Source: Icerya purchasi
Lineage: Eukaryota > Arthropoda > Insecta > Hemiptera > Monophlebidae
Assembly: GCA_039619475.1 (NCBI GenBank)
Contig: CM077115.1
Coordinates: 539,556,315 to 539,620,314 of the forward strand
DNA: 64,000 bases
Reading direction: 5' to 3'
This document shows, in pieces, positions 56,601-64,000 of this stretch; position 1 is the first letter of the stretch; each line of letters opens with the position of its first letter. The translations under genes and the position numbers were made by a program. The notes beneath the pieces are model-generated. The model searched no databases. It was not told where the DNA came from and saw nothing but the letters and a program-made list of their open reading frames with translations.

Positions 56601-59600
56601 GCTCGACAGAACAAGTCAACAAATCCCGGTGCTCCATGACACCACTGGACGTAAACATCTCGGTGATTACTTCCGGAAGATGGAAAATTATTTAAAGGTA
56701 GCTTTGCTGATAATATAAAATCCAACGTCGGTCTTATTAGTTTATGATCATCCGGTGTTAAATATTTGCTAGCCTAAAATGTTTCAACTTTTAGTTAAAC
56801 TCAATTTATAAAACCCGACTAATTTTTTCCACTTTATCTATTAAAAAAATAAAAGTAACTATGATTTTAATAGTTTTTTTTTTTATTTATTTATTTATTT
56901 TTCAATGAGTGGGAGATAGCATTGTTACTTAAACTATTAATACATTGAATTCTTTTTTCGTACGAGAAAATAATAAGTTTCGTTCAAATTTTGTGCAAAA
57001 ATAAATTACACAGCACAATAATTATTTCCCTTTTAGCTATTTTCCTCAATGCCAGAGTGAGGAACATTTCAGTACCATAAAATTTATTTTAAATTAAAAA
57101 CACAACTACATCACGCTATAGAAAGTTTTTTACAATTGCTTATTATTGTGAAAATTTTAACGGATCTCAATAACAGTTGTTACTATTTTTTATTGAAGTT
57201 TTCGAAATTAATTTAAGTTTTATTTTTAAGAATAAAAATAATAATAATAAAATGTTCTACCGAATTACCGTTAATAATATATACAGAATTCCAGAATAAC
57301 CATGAGCTGCGCCATAATATTCTTTGTCATGCCATTCGTACATTAGCGGGGCTTTATGTTTTCGCTCAAGAGACAACCGTTTACCTTCATTTAAAATAAT
57401 ATTAATTACCTACAAAAAAAAGTTGATTTGCTATTTTATAAACCATTTCAATTTTAATTTAAAAAATAAACTAATTTGAAAATCAGTAAATTAACAAATG
57501 TTAAACAAAAACTATATAAGATAAAAAGAAGAAAAAGCGGAACTATAAAAATAATAAAACAAATAAACATTTAATGATAATTTAAATTTTGCTAGAAATA
57601 TTTTTAATACTAAACCAATGGACTGAGTTAAAGCGATTATAGTTCGAAAGATGTCTAATCGGATTTTCCTCGGGGGAAAAAAAAAAGTACACTAATTTTT
57701 GAACAAATTTAGTACAATTAGATTAAAATTAGGGAGGTTTTGAAATAGCGGCAACACTAAGCAACCAGGTAGCTATATGAGTTACATAAAACACTATTGC
57801 AGCTTAATTAACATAACAGACATAAAATCTTACTGAAATTAAATGGAATAGTTACTTCATAATCCCTTCACTTTTGGTTTAAAAATAAACGAAAAAGAAC
57901 ATTTAAGAAAATTTTGTTTATTTCAATAAGGTATTATCGCCATATTTAATGTATCACATCAATTTCTTCGCGAATCCTACAAAGAACTATGCTTAAAGTT
58001 TTCAAGTTTAATAAATAAAAATCAGATTTGTACACTTTTAAAAAATTGAGATATTTTCAATTTCCGTCAAGATATTCCAAAGAATAGCAAAAAATGTTAC
58101 TTTGCACAATGTACCAAAAAAAAAATAATAATAATAAAAAAAATAATAATAAAAGCAACAATGCAGCCAGTAAAATTTTTTTAAAGAAAAAAAAAAACAT
58201 TAAAATTTTCATAATTAAATATTTTGTGATTTGTATAAAGATGTATCATGCTGGTTATAAGTATATGCTTATAACGTATAATTCCGCTATACGAACACGT
58301 TATTTTTTGGACTATTAAAACTAATTATAAATATATTTTACGAAACTAAATATAACATTGGTTAGCTTATATTAAATAAATCTTATCACTAAGTCCATTT
58401 CTTAAAGTTCTTTTCTATTCTATTATAATTAAAACTTCATTTATTACATTCGTGAACTTATTGTTATTTAGTGATTAAATTGTTCAATTAATAAATTAAA
58501 TAGTAGACCCAACGATTTACTATAGTTATGTAAAAAACTGAATAACCTTTCGCACGGCCGTATCATATCCCTTTGATAAACTGTCAAATATGTACGGTTT
58601 TACAAACAATAGGGCATATAAGTAACCTGCTCGACCGTATAATATTTCATTAGGAGTTGATTCACTTTCTACGCGACGACCATCTGCCATCTGAATTAAT
58701 CTAATTCAAAAAGTACTTGAATAAATAAATTTTGTATTTTGAAAATAGTTAAACGTTAATTAATAAATAACGAAATAAAAAAAAAAAAATAATGAAATAA
58801 ACTTTAAAAATTCACGAGTTCTCTTATTTTTTTGGTATAGAATGTGCTTAAATGTGAATTTATCAACGTCTCAGAAAGATATGAGTTGTTTTCGAAAAGC
58901 AGGACCATAATAAATTAAATTTAGCAAACAATGGCAAATTGTCGGTAAAAGATTCAGCCCAACAAATACTATTTTTCATTGAATTTTAAGAGGACTAATA
59001 AAACAAGTTACTACCAGGGGGTGTGAAAGTGATTCCATTGATAGCTAACATTTCTTTCAAAAAGCACTCAACTGTCAAAGTATAATTTTATTTGGGTTTC
59101 TTCATTAGGGTTAAAAATTTAGATTTTTTTCTTTCTAAATGATCTTTTAAAATTCGCAATAAAGTTTTACAAAATAATCAAAATTAACTAATACGTACTT
59201 CTCGAAGCATTCTCTGGCAACATCTTGGTTACCAAGTTTTAAATATACCAAACCTTTTAAAGAAAGTAATCCTGAATCTCCGTTTAAAAATGAAATATTA
59301 CTTTTACTTCCGGAAGGAGATATCAGTGGTACCATGCTCTAATAATAATAATAATAATAACAGACAAGTTAAGGATTATTATGCCATATAAAGAATTGTT
59401 TACTTTTTTTCATCAACAAATTAACTTATAATAATTCTCCAGAAAATCAAAAATAGCAAAAATTCACTTATTAATTAAATTTAAAAAGAGAAGTCACCCT
59501 AAAATAAAACATTTAAACAGCCAAATGTATCTGATTTTAAAATCAAATAATTTGCTTATGAATCTCCCCGATCGATCGTTGATCAGAAAAAGCTAAAGCA

Positions 59601-62292
59601 CGCAATAAAATCGTCACAAGAATAAATATATTTAGCAAATGAGTTCATGACAATGAATCATAAATTAATATTGAAATAACTGTCTTTTAGGTAATGAGAA
59701 AAAGAAGTAAAAAAAACGTATAGGAGGATCGAAAATAATAGTACATCTTGATTAATGTCTGCATAAATAAAAAAATTAAAATACACTGAAACTATGGAAT
59801 ATGTTACTAGAACAAAATGAAAAAATGATTGGTATTTCAGAAAGAGCAGTTAAAAAATGATATAACCAAGTGTAGAATACCAAATAATAAATGAAAGAAA
59901 TTTATAAAAAATTTTACTTTTAGGCCGAAGTCACGAGAAATAAGTTAAAAATGAAAACATAGGAAGAAAATAAGATTGTAATTGTGTGTACTAATATATT
60001 CACATAAAACGGTTAAATCAATTATATAATTATAGAAAAAATAATAGTTGTCTTAACTTTATTTCCTTGGTAGTTGGTTAAATTTACATACACCATACAC
60101 GCATTTGCGCAACACAAAATATATACACAAAACACCTACATATATACATTGTACATGCCATTTTAATCAGATTATAAATAGTAGCAATATGTACAATGTT
60201 TGCCGACGAATGAAACCGCATCCCGAAAAGGTACAGATAAATAACTTTAAAAAAAAAACAACTAAAACTAAATATTAAAAAATTATTTACATAAATCCGA
60301 ATTTACTTATAAAATTTTACGACTGTATTCGGAAAATACATTAATTAAAAGACGTGAAATTTTATTTTGTGAATATGAAGATTCATTTATGATCTTTGAA
60401 AAATTTTTCCGTTTTGTTTAACGTAGCTATGTACTAAAATTTTAATAATGAACTATCTTTATCTACGTATCCAGTGATTACTGAAGTATCACTAGGAAAC
60501 ATCTTCGTACCGATTTTTTTCAAAGTAACTCGTCGAATATTTCAACTCAACAATACACTAATTATAAGTAACGTGTGATCAGTTTCTAATCTAGTGACTA
60601 AATTGTACCATCTGCAATATCTTGCATTGTAAAAAGTTTGCAACAAATGAAAAGTCAAAATAAATCAACGAAAAATTTAATTAATCACGATGCCACCATC
60701 TTGATAAGAAAACGGTTACTTCCAACAGATTTAAATGATGAAATTATTTTGCAAAATCTAATTCTGTTTTAAATATCGAAATATCCGTTCAGAAAAAAAA
60801 CTACGAAGGGACGTCATAGTTGTAATTAACGAAGCAAGAAAAAAGTGCATTATATTTGTTTACTCGCAACTTTTGCTAAAACATGAGGTATTTATTACTG
60901 TATTCATTTAGGCATCGGAAAAAAAATCACATACAGAATGTCCCCAGTTAGTAGAATCGAAAATTCTCCAACAGAGTGTTAGCGTTGTATAATCTTTTTC
61001 AATTCAATTAATGATACTGATTTTTAGTTGTGGACACCCCTGATACTGGATAGTCTTAGAGAAAATAGGAATCGATTTACAATTTTCTGCCCGACAGGGA
61101 TATATATCCCGGAAGGGCCTGAGTCGATATGGTTTAAAACTAGGACCTAATACCGTTTCGTAGTTACCATTTTGTATAAGTATCACAAATATGATTTATC
61201 GTGGTATACATCCGTCTGCTGAACCTAATGATATAGTGTTTCTATTCACATATAGTTTAAAATCGGTTAATTTATTTTTATTGAAATTTCTCTTTTAATC
61301 TCCCGTTCTCCACTTTTTCTTTGCTTTAATGTTATTTTACTTTCATAGCACACCCTCTAAAATTATTCGAAGTACCCTTTCTCCCATTTCGTATGTTACC
61401 AAAACGATCCTCCATTGCCACACGGAAGAAAAATAATAAATAAATAAAATAGTATTTTTATTAAAACCACTCTGGAAGTGATGCTAAAAATTGTATTTTT
61501 AAATAATAATTTGTCAATTGTATATAGTCAATGCTTACATTCATAAAATGCAACCATTTTAACCAAATGTACCGGTCAATACGCTAAATTATTAATGCTA
61601 AGTTACATTGTTTTATCAGCCGGGCGCAGTAATTTATAATTTTAACCAGTGTAAATTTCAATAACTCATGTGTAATAAAAAACGCTGAATTTTTTTAAAA
61701 TTGGTGTATAAAATTATTGCTTAATAATTCTAATGAATACGTGTATCATTGTTCAATAATATTTAAAATTATTTGATAAACTTTAATCATTTCATTATAA
61801 TACATAAACAGTTTTTTAATCAAAATCTTAAATATCCAAAGTCACTATTTTAAAGAAACAGCTGTCCCATTAATATTCGAAACAAATTTAAAAATAACAC
61901 CTACATATAAACTGCTTTATCGCTACCTGCAAATGTTCATAATTTCAATTAGTACATTTAAAAATTTAGATTAAATGTATTGCATACATTTACAATAAGC
62001 AATGTATAATTTTAGTATTGCCAAAGTAGATGTAAAAAATCTATTTGAAATAAAATTTTTAAACAAAAATTTTTGACTGTTAAAATATATAATTTAATAA
62101 TACCTGCAGTCGCTTCTTATCATAATTCGCACAATTCTCGTAACGAAGTAATTCCAAAAACACTAGGCCCGTTAAACCCGTATAAACAGAATAATTACTG
62201 TGCGTATCTTCTCGGTAGCCTTTTTCAAGGGTAGAACTTAATTTTTCTTCGGCTTCTTCTAATTTTTGCAAAAACCCGCGTTTGAATATTAT
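41557..62292 (-). CDS. LANCL: LanC-like protein (LANCL1/2/3 family), 8 exons, start missing
   Basis: Exons in gene order: 62292-62104, 59338-59199, 58700-58547, 57409-57269, 56773-56594, 50779-50633, 48770-48668 and 41645-41557. All have GT/AG borders and joined phases, giving 380 residues; human LANCL1 has 399, so about 40 N-terminal residues are missing. The family is a cytosolic alpha/alpha barrel that binds zinc and glutathione, reported to add glutathione to dehydrated Ser/Thr residues. Zinc ligands are visible as WCHGAPG (Cys about 253 of this partial protein) and LCHG (Cys 299, His 300). The 46-residue spacing equals that between Cys276 and Cys322 of human LANCL1. Other landmarks are YTGLTGL, NGDSGLL, NEILYGRAGYLYALL, GAAHGYSGI and the end FSLYEG-IAGVIYFLEDL. 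Introns hold a mariner, an RTE fragment and a fold-back. No lesion was found. Confidence 0.94.
41646..43479. other. LANCL intron, no gene seen
   Basis: AT-rich. Short ORFs on both strands at 42118-42652 show no motif. A run of short phrases at 43000-43340 (for example CTACCCCTTTAGGGG) looks like old repeat DNA. Confidence 0.45.
43480..43760 (+). pseudogene. RTE-like LINE C-terminal fragment
   Basis: The + strand reads RKIRYFGHIIRGERYKN, then RENGRKKRSWTQNIR-type sequence (frame breaks) and ISIERYISSRCQKYGY. This corresponds to the C-terminal end of the same kind of element as at 14846 (KIKYFAHVIRGKKY, GRRKMSWL). Only about 90 codons remain. It is antisense to LANCL in an intron. Confidence 0.6.
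43761..45155. other. LANCL intron, no gene seen
   Basis: AT-rich with short A/T homopolymers; nothing recognised. Confidence 0.5.
45156..46472 (-). mobile_element. Intact mariner transposon, copy 2 (1317 bp)
   Basis: Same element as 8276-9593 in the opposite orientation, again flanked by TA (45154-45155 and 46473-46474). The outer end at 46472 reads CAGGTG where the other three ends have CAGGGTG, a one-base loss inside the terminal repeat. It lies in the 7-kb last intron of LANCL, in sense with that gene. Confidence 0.95.
45204..46280 (-). CDS. Mariner transposase (DD34D), 358 aa, copy 2
   Basis: The protein is uninterrupted from MSENIEQ to the stop and carries the same triad (TGDETWV, HHDNAPSH, APCDFFLF with 34 residues between the last two). 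It differs from copy 1 at three places: AIHRKRN versus AIRRKRN, PLQGMRF versus PLRGMRF, and AEWEKRW versus AEWKKRW. All three are changes of a basic residue, and none touches the catalytic triad. The 5' leaders differ by several substitutions. Both genes look intact, so either could encode active enzyme. Confidence 0.95.
   Translation of the reverse strand: MSENIEQRTCVKFCVSNEISCADTLKMLQKAFGESALSKTRVYEWYRAFKDGRETVEDMPRSGRPSTSVTDDNVDKIKEIVAENCHVSLREMAHGLGMSHESVRTIVHEKLGMQRVAARLVPKDLNFFQKKYREQVAADMLDRANLDPTFLEKIITGDETWVYEYDTLTNQQSSEWRPIGAPKPKKPRQSRSKVKIMLIVFFDIRGVVHYEYVPAGQTVTKEFYLSVLRRLREAIHRKRNDLWVDNSWILHHDNAPSHKAIIVNEFLAKHSVNIIEQPPYSPDLAPCDFFLFSKLKFPLQGMRFESIDDIKTNATRELKAIPETAYQKCFAEWEKRWHMCIASNGCYFEGDKINLDEN
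47123..47149. repeat. Small perfect hairpin, 10-bp stem and 7-nt loop
   Basis: ATCGGCTCCA at 47123-47132 pairs with TGGAGCCGAT at 47140-47149. It is conspicuous because the stem is 60% GC in very AT-rich DNA. Confidence 0.8.
47803..47961. repeat. 159-bp unit with 12-bp inverted ends (possible MITE)
   Basis: TATAGCCCCTAC at 47803-47814 is the reverse complement of GTAGGGGCTATA at 47950-47961. The interior is A/T-rich and non-coding. No target duplication is clear. Confidence 0.45.
48668..48770 (-). CDS. LANCL: LANCL exon
   Basis: DPKYVHRAGQFAKWCFTYGR, NNQRRPDRPFSLYE plus one base of Gly. Acceptor TTTTCAG, donor GTAATA. It matches the KYLYRACKFAEWCLEYG and DTPFSLFEG stretch of vertebrate LANCL1. 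Confidence 0.94.
48771..50108. other. LANCL intron, no gene seen
   Basis: AT-rich. A roughly 60-bp imperfect direct duplication occurs at about 49585-49680 (phrase CAAAATATCCCCAAAAA twice). Confidence 0.5.
50109..50371. repeat. Large fold-back element (about 124-bp arms, 14-nt loop)
   Basis: Arms 50109-50232 and 50247-50371 are reverse complements with only about eight differences, around ATTCTAAATTACAC. The inner part of the arms (GGGCATAACCCATCATCAGC) is more GC-rich than the outer part. It lies in a LANCL intron about 260 bp from an exon, so it will be transcribed as a long hairpin in the pre-mRNA. Confidence 0.9.
50633..50779 (-). CDS. LANCL: LANCL exon with second zinc-ligand motif
   Basis: Forty-nine codons in phase 0: VYNDARYLHAAIDCGEVTWK, RGILQKGYSLCHGVAGNGYA, FLTLYQITK. 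The LCHGxAGN motif supplies two zinc ligands. Acceptor TGTTAAG, donor GTAAAT. Confidence 0.95.
50780..52565. other. LANCL intron, no gene seen
   Basis: Contains (AT)n at about 51389-51407 and, around 52180-52310, a short stretch of higher GC with a palindromic TGACGTCA (52264-52271). Nothing coding. Confidence 0.5.
52264..52271. promoter_or_regulatory. Perfect CRE palindrome TGACGTCA
   Basis: The CREB/ATF consensus stands in a locally GC-richer segment inside a LANCL intron. A single 8-mer can occur by chance, and no transcription start is evident. Confidence 0.3.
52566..52700. repeat. Third copy of the CCCGGT-rich dispersed element end
   Basis: GCGGCCATTCAAATATAATT, TTTCCGGTTTATTTCC and TTTCCGGTCCAAATCC, then GGGTTACTAGAATTGCATAA, match the left end at 14674. 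The partner end was not found. Confidence 0.6.
52701..53933. other. LANCL intron, unassigned
   Basis: Composition is mixed at 52700-53330 (more G and C than the background), which suggests the body of the preceding element. No motif was read. Confidence 0.35.
53934..54359 (+). CDS. Unassigned 141-codon ORF
   Basis: The frame begins MNPVCQHFKQLFRAEQQAFF and ends KKTDIVMKVFVRNGDTVTR; it is rich in Lys, Arg and Asn. It has no domain I recognise and no signal peptide or membrane segment. It lies antisense in a LANCL intron beside DNA sharing a 19-bp phrase with the element at 39720-41326, so a mobile-element origin is likely. Length alone makes it noteworthy in this AT-rich DNA, but it may be chance. 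Confidence 0.25.
   Translation: MNPVCQHFKQLFRAEQQAFFTLAFDLKKNQNSSMQLSDDHVEIPNFCNNDRESPSTLWRRLSLIGKTQRDSRPHIRLSGLNKLQSKTTRTFYDLAQNIYKFTRKQPYIYLMNRDLKKTKKPKKKTDIVMKVFVRNGDTVTR
54360..55033. other. Unassigned, GC-richer repeat DNA
   Basis: Overlapping ORFs on both strands at 54469-54894 have no motif. CCGAATCCGTCTCAATATT at 54798-54816 also occurs at 40957-40975, suggesting a shared repeat. Confidence 0.4.
55034..56185 (+). mobile_element. 5'-truncated jockey-type LINE
   Basis: The copy begins abruptly inside the RT domain at about 55034, runs through the RT C-terminus to a stop at 56051 and ends in a poly(A) run at about 56162-56185. This is the structure of a truncated retrotransposition product. 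It lies antisense in a LANCL intron. Confidence 0.85.
55037..56051 (+). pseudogene. Jockey-type reverse transcriptase fragment, disrupted
   Basis: Motifs in order: LLHRVVSVIENSLETKK, AAFLDVQQTFDKVWHDGLLY, LAGVPQGSVLGPTLYLLYTA, then after a frame change FANDTALLSS, KWKIGINESKP, VKYLGLHLDSRLT, a stop near 55623, KMYRLKGRN, ITILKPIWTYGVQLW and SCAKPSN. The catalytic FADD box reads FAND, a substitution of one of the two essential Asp residues, so this copy is inactive even apart from the frameshift (near 55360) and stop. Confidence 0.88.
56186..56593. other. LANCL intron, no gene seen
   Basis: AT-rich. A - strand ORF at 56275-56658 is mostly a read-through of the LANCL exon into its intron in another frame. 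Confidence 0.6.
56594..56773 (-). CDS. LANCL: LANCL exon with first zinc-ligand motif
   Basis: Sixty codons in phase 0: ASKYLTPDDHKLIRPTLDFI, LSAKLPLNNFPSSGSNHRDV, YVQWCHGAPGFVDLFCRAYQ. WCHGAPG is the hallmark zinc-binding motif. Acceptor TTTTAG, donor GTATGT. Confidence 0.95.
56774..57268. other. LANCL intron, no gene seen
   Basis: Short AT-rich intron with (TTTA)n near 56883-56900. Confidence 0.6.
57269..57409 (-). CDS. LANCL: LANCL exon
   Basis: Forty-seven codons: VINIILNEGKRLSLERKHKA, PLMYEWHDKEYYGAAHGYSG, ILYILLT. It matches PLMYEWYQEYYVGAAHGLAG of LANCL1. Acceptor TTTTGTAG, donor GTAATT. Confidence 0.94.
57410..58546. other. LANCL intron, no gene seen
   Basis: AT-rich. A Lys/Asn-rich ORF at 58094-58318 (+) is an artefact of an (AAT)n/(A)n run. 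Confidence 0.6.
58547..58700 (-). CDS. LANCL: LANCL exon
   Basis: One base completes Lys, then LIQMADGRRVESESTPNEIL, YGRAGYLYALLFVKPYIFDS, LSKGYDTAVRK. The acceptor at 58701-58702 (GAATTAG) is chosen over a nearer CAG because only it keeps frame and yields LIQ, matching LIHLNK in LANCL1. Donor GTTATT. Confidence 0.92.
58701..59198. other. LANCL intron, no gene seen
   Basis: Short AT-rich intron. Confidence 0.7.
59199..59338 (-). CDS. LANCL: LANCL exon
   Basis: SMVPLISPSGSKSNISFLNG, DSGLLSLKGLVYLKLGNQDV, ARECFE plus two bases of Lys. Matches SITFLCGDAGPLAVAAVLY of LANCL1. Acceptor ATTAG after an (AAT)n tract, donor GTACGT. Confidence 0.93.
59339..62103. other. LANCL intron, no gene seen
   Basis: A 2.8-kb AT-rich intron starting at an (AAT)n microsatellite (59341-59359). 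No element recognised; a - strand ORF at 61004-61186 is unassigned. Confidence 0.55.
62104..62292 (-). CDS. LANCL: LANCL first recognised exon
   Basis: Sixty-three codons: IIFKRGFLQKLEEAEEKLSS, TLEKGYREDTHSNYSVYTGL, TGLVFLELLRYENCANYDKK, RLQ. Corresponds to residues from about 40 of LANCL1, where GTGYTGWAGIAVLYLHLYDV lies. Acceptor ATTATTAG, donor GTATTA. The initiator Met is upstream of this exon. Confidence 0.92.
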
Positions 62293-63219
62293 CTAATAAT
62301 AATAACAATAATAAAAATAATAGTAATAGAAACGATATAAAAAAAAAATATATACAAGTTAGTAAAAACAGTTACATAAATTTTAATATATCAAGTTGTT
62401 CATTTAATGAAATAATTAATGAGTTGCCGATATTTAAATTGCATATGAAATAAAACAATTATGAAATAAGTTTTTCCCAATTTTATTTCAGAACACATAC
62501 TCCTAGAAATATTAAAAAAAAAAAAATCCAGTGAATTAATCGGAAGTCCCTACATTTATAATAATGTTTAGCATAAAATATCTGTTTTCAAAAAAAAAAA
62601 AAAAAAAAATCTAACTATTCGCAAAAACTCTGAAGTGTGTTCATACTTTTTTAAACTCAAATATAATGATTTACCTATTTGCAGTGTAAAAATATTGGTT
62701 TATTCGATTTCACCAAAGCTCTACATTTTTATAACAATAAGCATATACATATGCTTATCTGCAGATGATTCAAATTTCATTTTTCACTTCATATTGAAAA
62801 TAACATGATACGTAAAAATAAACCCCAATATCAGTCCACTTCATTAAGTTCTTATGTAATTTTTCGAAAATTATAAAATTATACAGTAATATAATGCACC
62901 CGACGTCAGAAGAACAGTAGCAGAAAAAAAAGAGAAATCGAAATCTGCCCATGACAATCGTCATCCCCTACATCGATACAAAGAGCTAGCAGAAAGCCGT
63001 CTAAAATCTCGCCGTAACTTTCTAGGTACAGTAGAAGGTCTTTAATCCGATACATCCGAGAATTTTGTCGTGCCGAATTAGCGATTGTACGGGATTATCG
63101 ATCGTCAATAATTTTAACAGGATACCAAAAAAACACTCTAGATAAAAATGCAGACATTAAAACATGTATTTTACGTACCTCAGAATACAGGAAACACTGT
63201 CTGATTACTGCTAATTAGT
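62293..63219. other. Intron or 5' flank of LANCL
   Basis: AT-rich with A-runs. I looked on the - strand for the NPYxDY-type N-terminus of LANCL and did not find it, so the first coding exon is probably beyond the window. Confidence 0.5.
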
Positions 63220-63279
63220 TACGATAAACACCGCGGAAATAAGAGTCCTTGATACTACCGTATAAACAAAGACGAACTG

Positions 63280-63773
63280 ATGAGTCACCTGTCCGGTACA
63301 GTCGGTGTAGTGGGGGACGTCGAATCCAGCCGAAAATACCCGAACACGGGCGGCTCAATCAGTGCCGGATTACAGAATGTGCCGAACCGTAGAATGCCGG
63401 ACGAAAGAGCTTTTACTGTACAGTGGAGAACCTCGAAAACGAAAATCACACTGAAAGGCTTCGGATGTGGAGTATACGCACAAAAGAGAAACCAAAGGAA
63501 TCTCTCTTAAAAAGGGCCTGCTTGAACTATATGCTATGGAGAACACTAAACAGATTACGTAATGGTACAGCTAGAACGAAGCATAACTTAGTAAAATAGG
63601 GTTCGACAGAAAACGTTCAGTGCGATTGTGGCAAACCGGAGAATGATGAGCATATATTAAATTGTACATTATTTAGAGTTTTTGAAAGAAACTAAATTCA
63701 GGATGTTGACGAGGAAACTGTCAAGTTTCGAAAATTTTGGACGGCCAGAAGCATTTAAACCGACCGGATACGC

Positions 63774-63815
<42 letters not shown>
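63280..63815 (+). pseudogene. LINE 3' end: C-terminal Cys motif and (ATA)n tail
   Basis: The + strand reads KRACLNYMLWRTLNRLRNGT and ARTKHNLVK, a stop, then in the next frame CDCGKPENDEHILNC, the terminal CxC-HxxxC knuckle of many LINE ORF2 proteins. ETVKFRKFWTARS follows, and the copy ends in a triplet run at 63775-63814, the kind of tail used by microsatellite-ending LINEs. The ORF at 63280-63510 just upstream has no recognised motif and may be the eroded part of the same protein. Clade not assigned. Confidence 0.7.
63775..63814. repeat. (ATA)n microsatellite
   Basis: About 13 triplets, directly following the LINE coding remnant and best read as its 3' tail. Confidence 0.9.
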
Positions 63816-64000
63816 TGTAATCTCTAAAAATGATGTTCCGTCAGAATTAGAATTATATGTACGTAACAACGAAACCAACACCGAAATTTTTCGTAAATTA
63901 AATGAAACGCATTAACATAAACCGACACAAATCCATACTGTAATGAAATTGACAAATATTAAAATTTTTTAAATAATCGCTAAAATTTAATAGACATTTC
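63816..64000. other. Window end, no gene seen
   Basis: AT-rich; nothing recognised. Confidence 0.5.

Noticed and set aside
58094..58318. Asn/Lys-rich small protein
   Set aside because: The ORF is made of an (AAT)n and A-run; no other support.
62770..62964. First coding exon of LANCL
   Set aside because: The translated sequence lacks the NPYxDY-type N-terminus and has no donor in the right phase.
63669..63915. Poly-Ile ORFs on both strands
   Set aside because: They are translations of the (ATA)n microsatellite.
1..64000. CRISPR array, operon or bacterial insertion
   Set aside because: No regularly spaced repeats with unique spacers were seen; intron-containing genes and animal transposons run throughout.

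Overview
The window is eukaryotic nuclear DNA from an animal, most likely an insect. It is strongly AT-rich, with long homopolymer runs and microsatellites. Two conserved animal genes are split into short exons with standard GT/AG splice sites and separated by introns of 0.3-9 kb. The rest is dominated by transposable elements typical of arthropod genomes: mariner, Helitron, Helentron-like, Mutator-like, hAT, several non-LTR retrotransposons (LINEs), a tRNA-derived SINE and fold-back elements. A hemipteran or similar hexapod is plausible, but the species cannot be fixed from this sequence.

Host genes. (1) On the + strand, six exons between 2181 and 23704 encode all but the N-terminus of GMPPA, the regulatory alpha subunit of mannose-1-phosphate guanylyltransferase. 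They join in phase, run to the stop codon and end in the family's C-terminus. The first exon(s), about 80 residues, lie before the window. (2) On the - strand, eight exons between 62292 and 41557 encode all but about the first 40 residues of a LanC-like protein (LANCL). The Cys/Cys/His zinc site is present. The start exon lies beyond 64000 or was not recognised. The two genes are convergent and separated by about 18 kb of mostly repetitive DNA.

Region by region. 1-2180: GMPPA intron with a short synonymous coding-like repeat, a Cys-rich candidate exon pair and a perfect hairpin. 2841-7660: a LINE with reverse transcriptase and RNase H open except for one stop, abutting an older decayed LINE. 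8276-9593: intact mariner. 13150-18000: decayed mariner, a DNA element carrying an RTE-like LINE, a palindromic MITE and a LINE remnant, interspersed with GMPPA exons. 18850-22710: SINE and Mutator-like remnant. 24952-29500: hAT remnant, internally deleted mariner and hairpin. 30778-33980: LINE RNase H remnant and a deleted Helitron with both ends preserved. 36235-41326: Helentron-like remnant, LINE remnant and a hAT-like non-autonomous element with flanking duplication. 41557-62292: the LANCL gene, whose introns hold an RTE tail, a second intact mariner (3 residues different from the first) and a 263-bp fold-back element. A jockey-type LINE also lies there. 63480-63815: a LINE 3' end with its (ATA)n tail.

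No operons, CRISPR arrays, rRNA or functional tRNA genes were seen. I found no clearly new multi-gene system. The most unusual signals are the synonymous 10-codon repeat at 129-218, the candidate Cys-finger exon pair at 600-877, four fold-back elements (three of them in transcribed introns), and the Helitron/Helentron derivatives. Protein calls rest on recognising family motifs by eye; no search was run.
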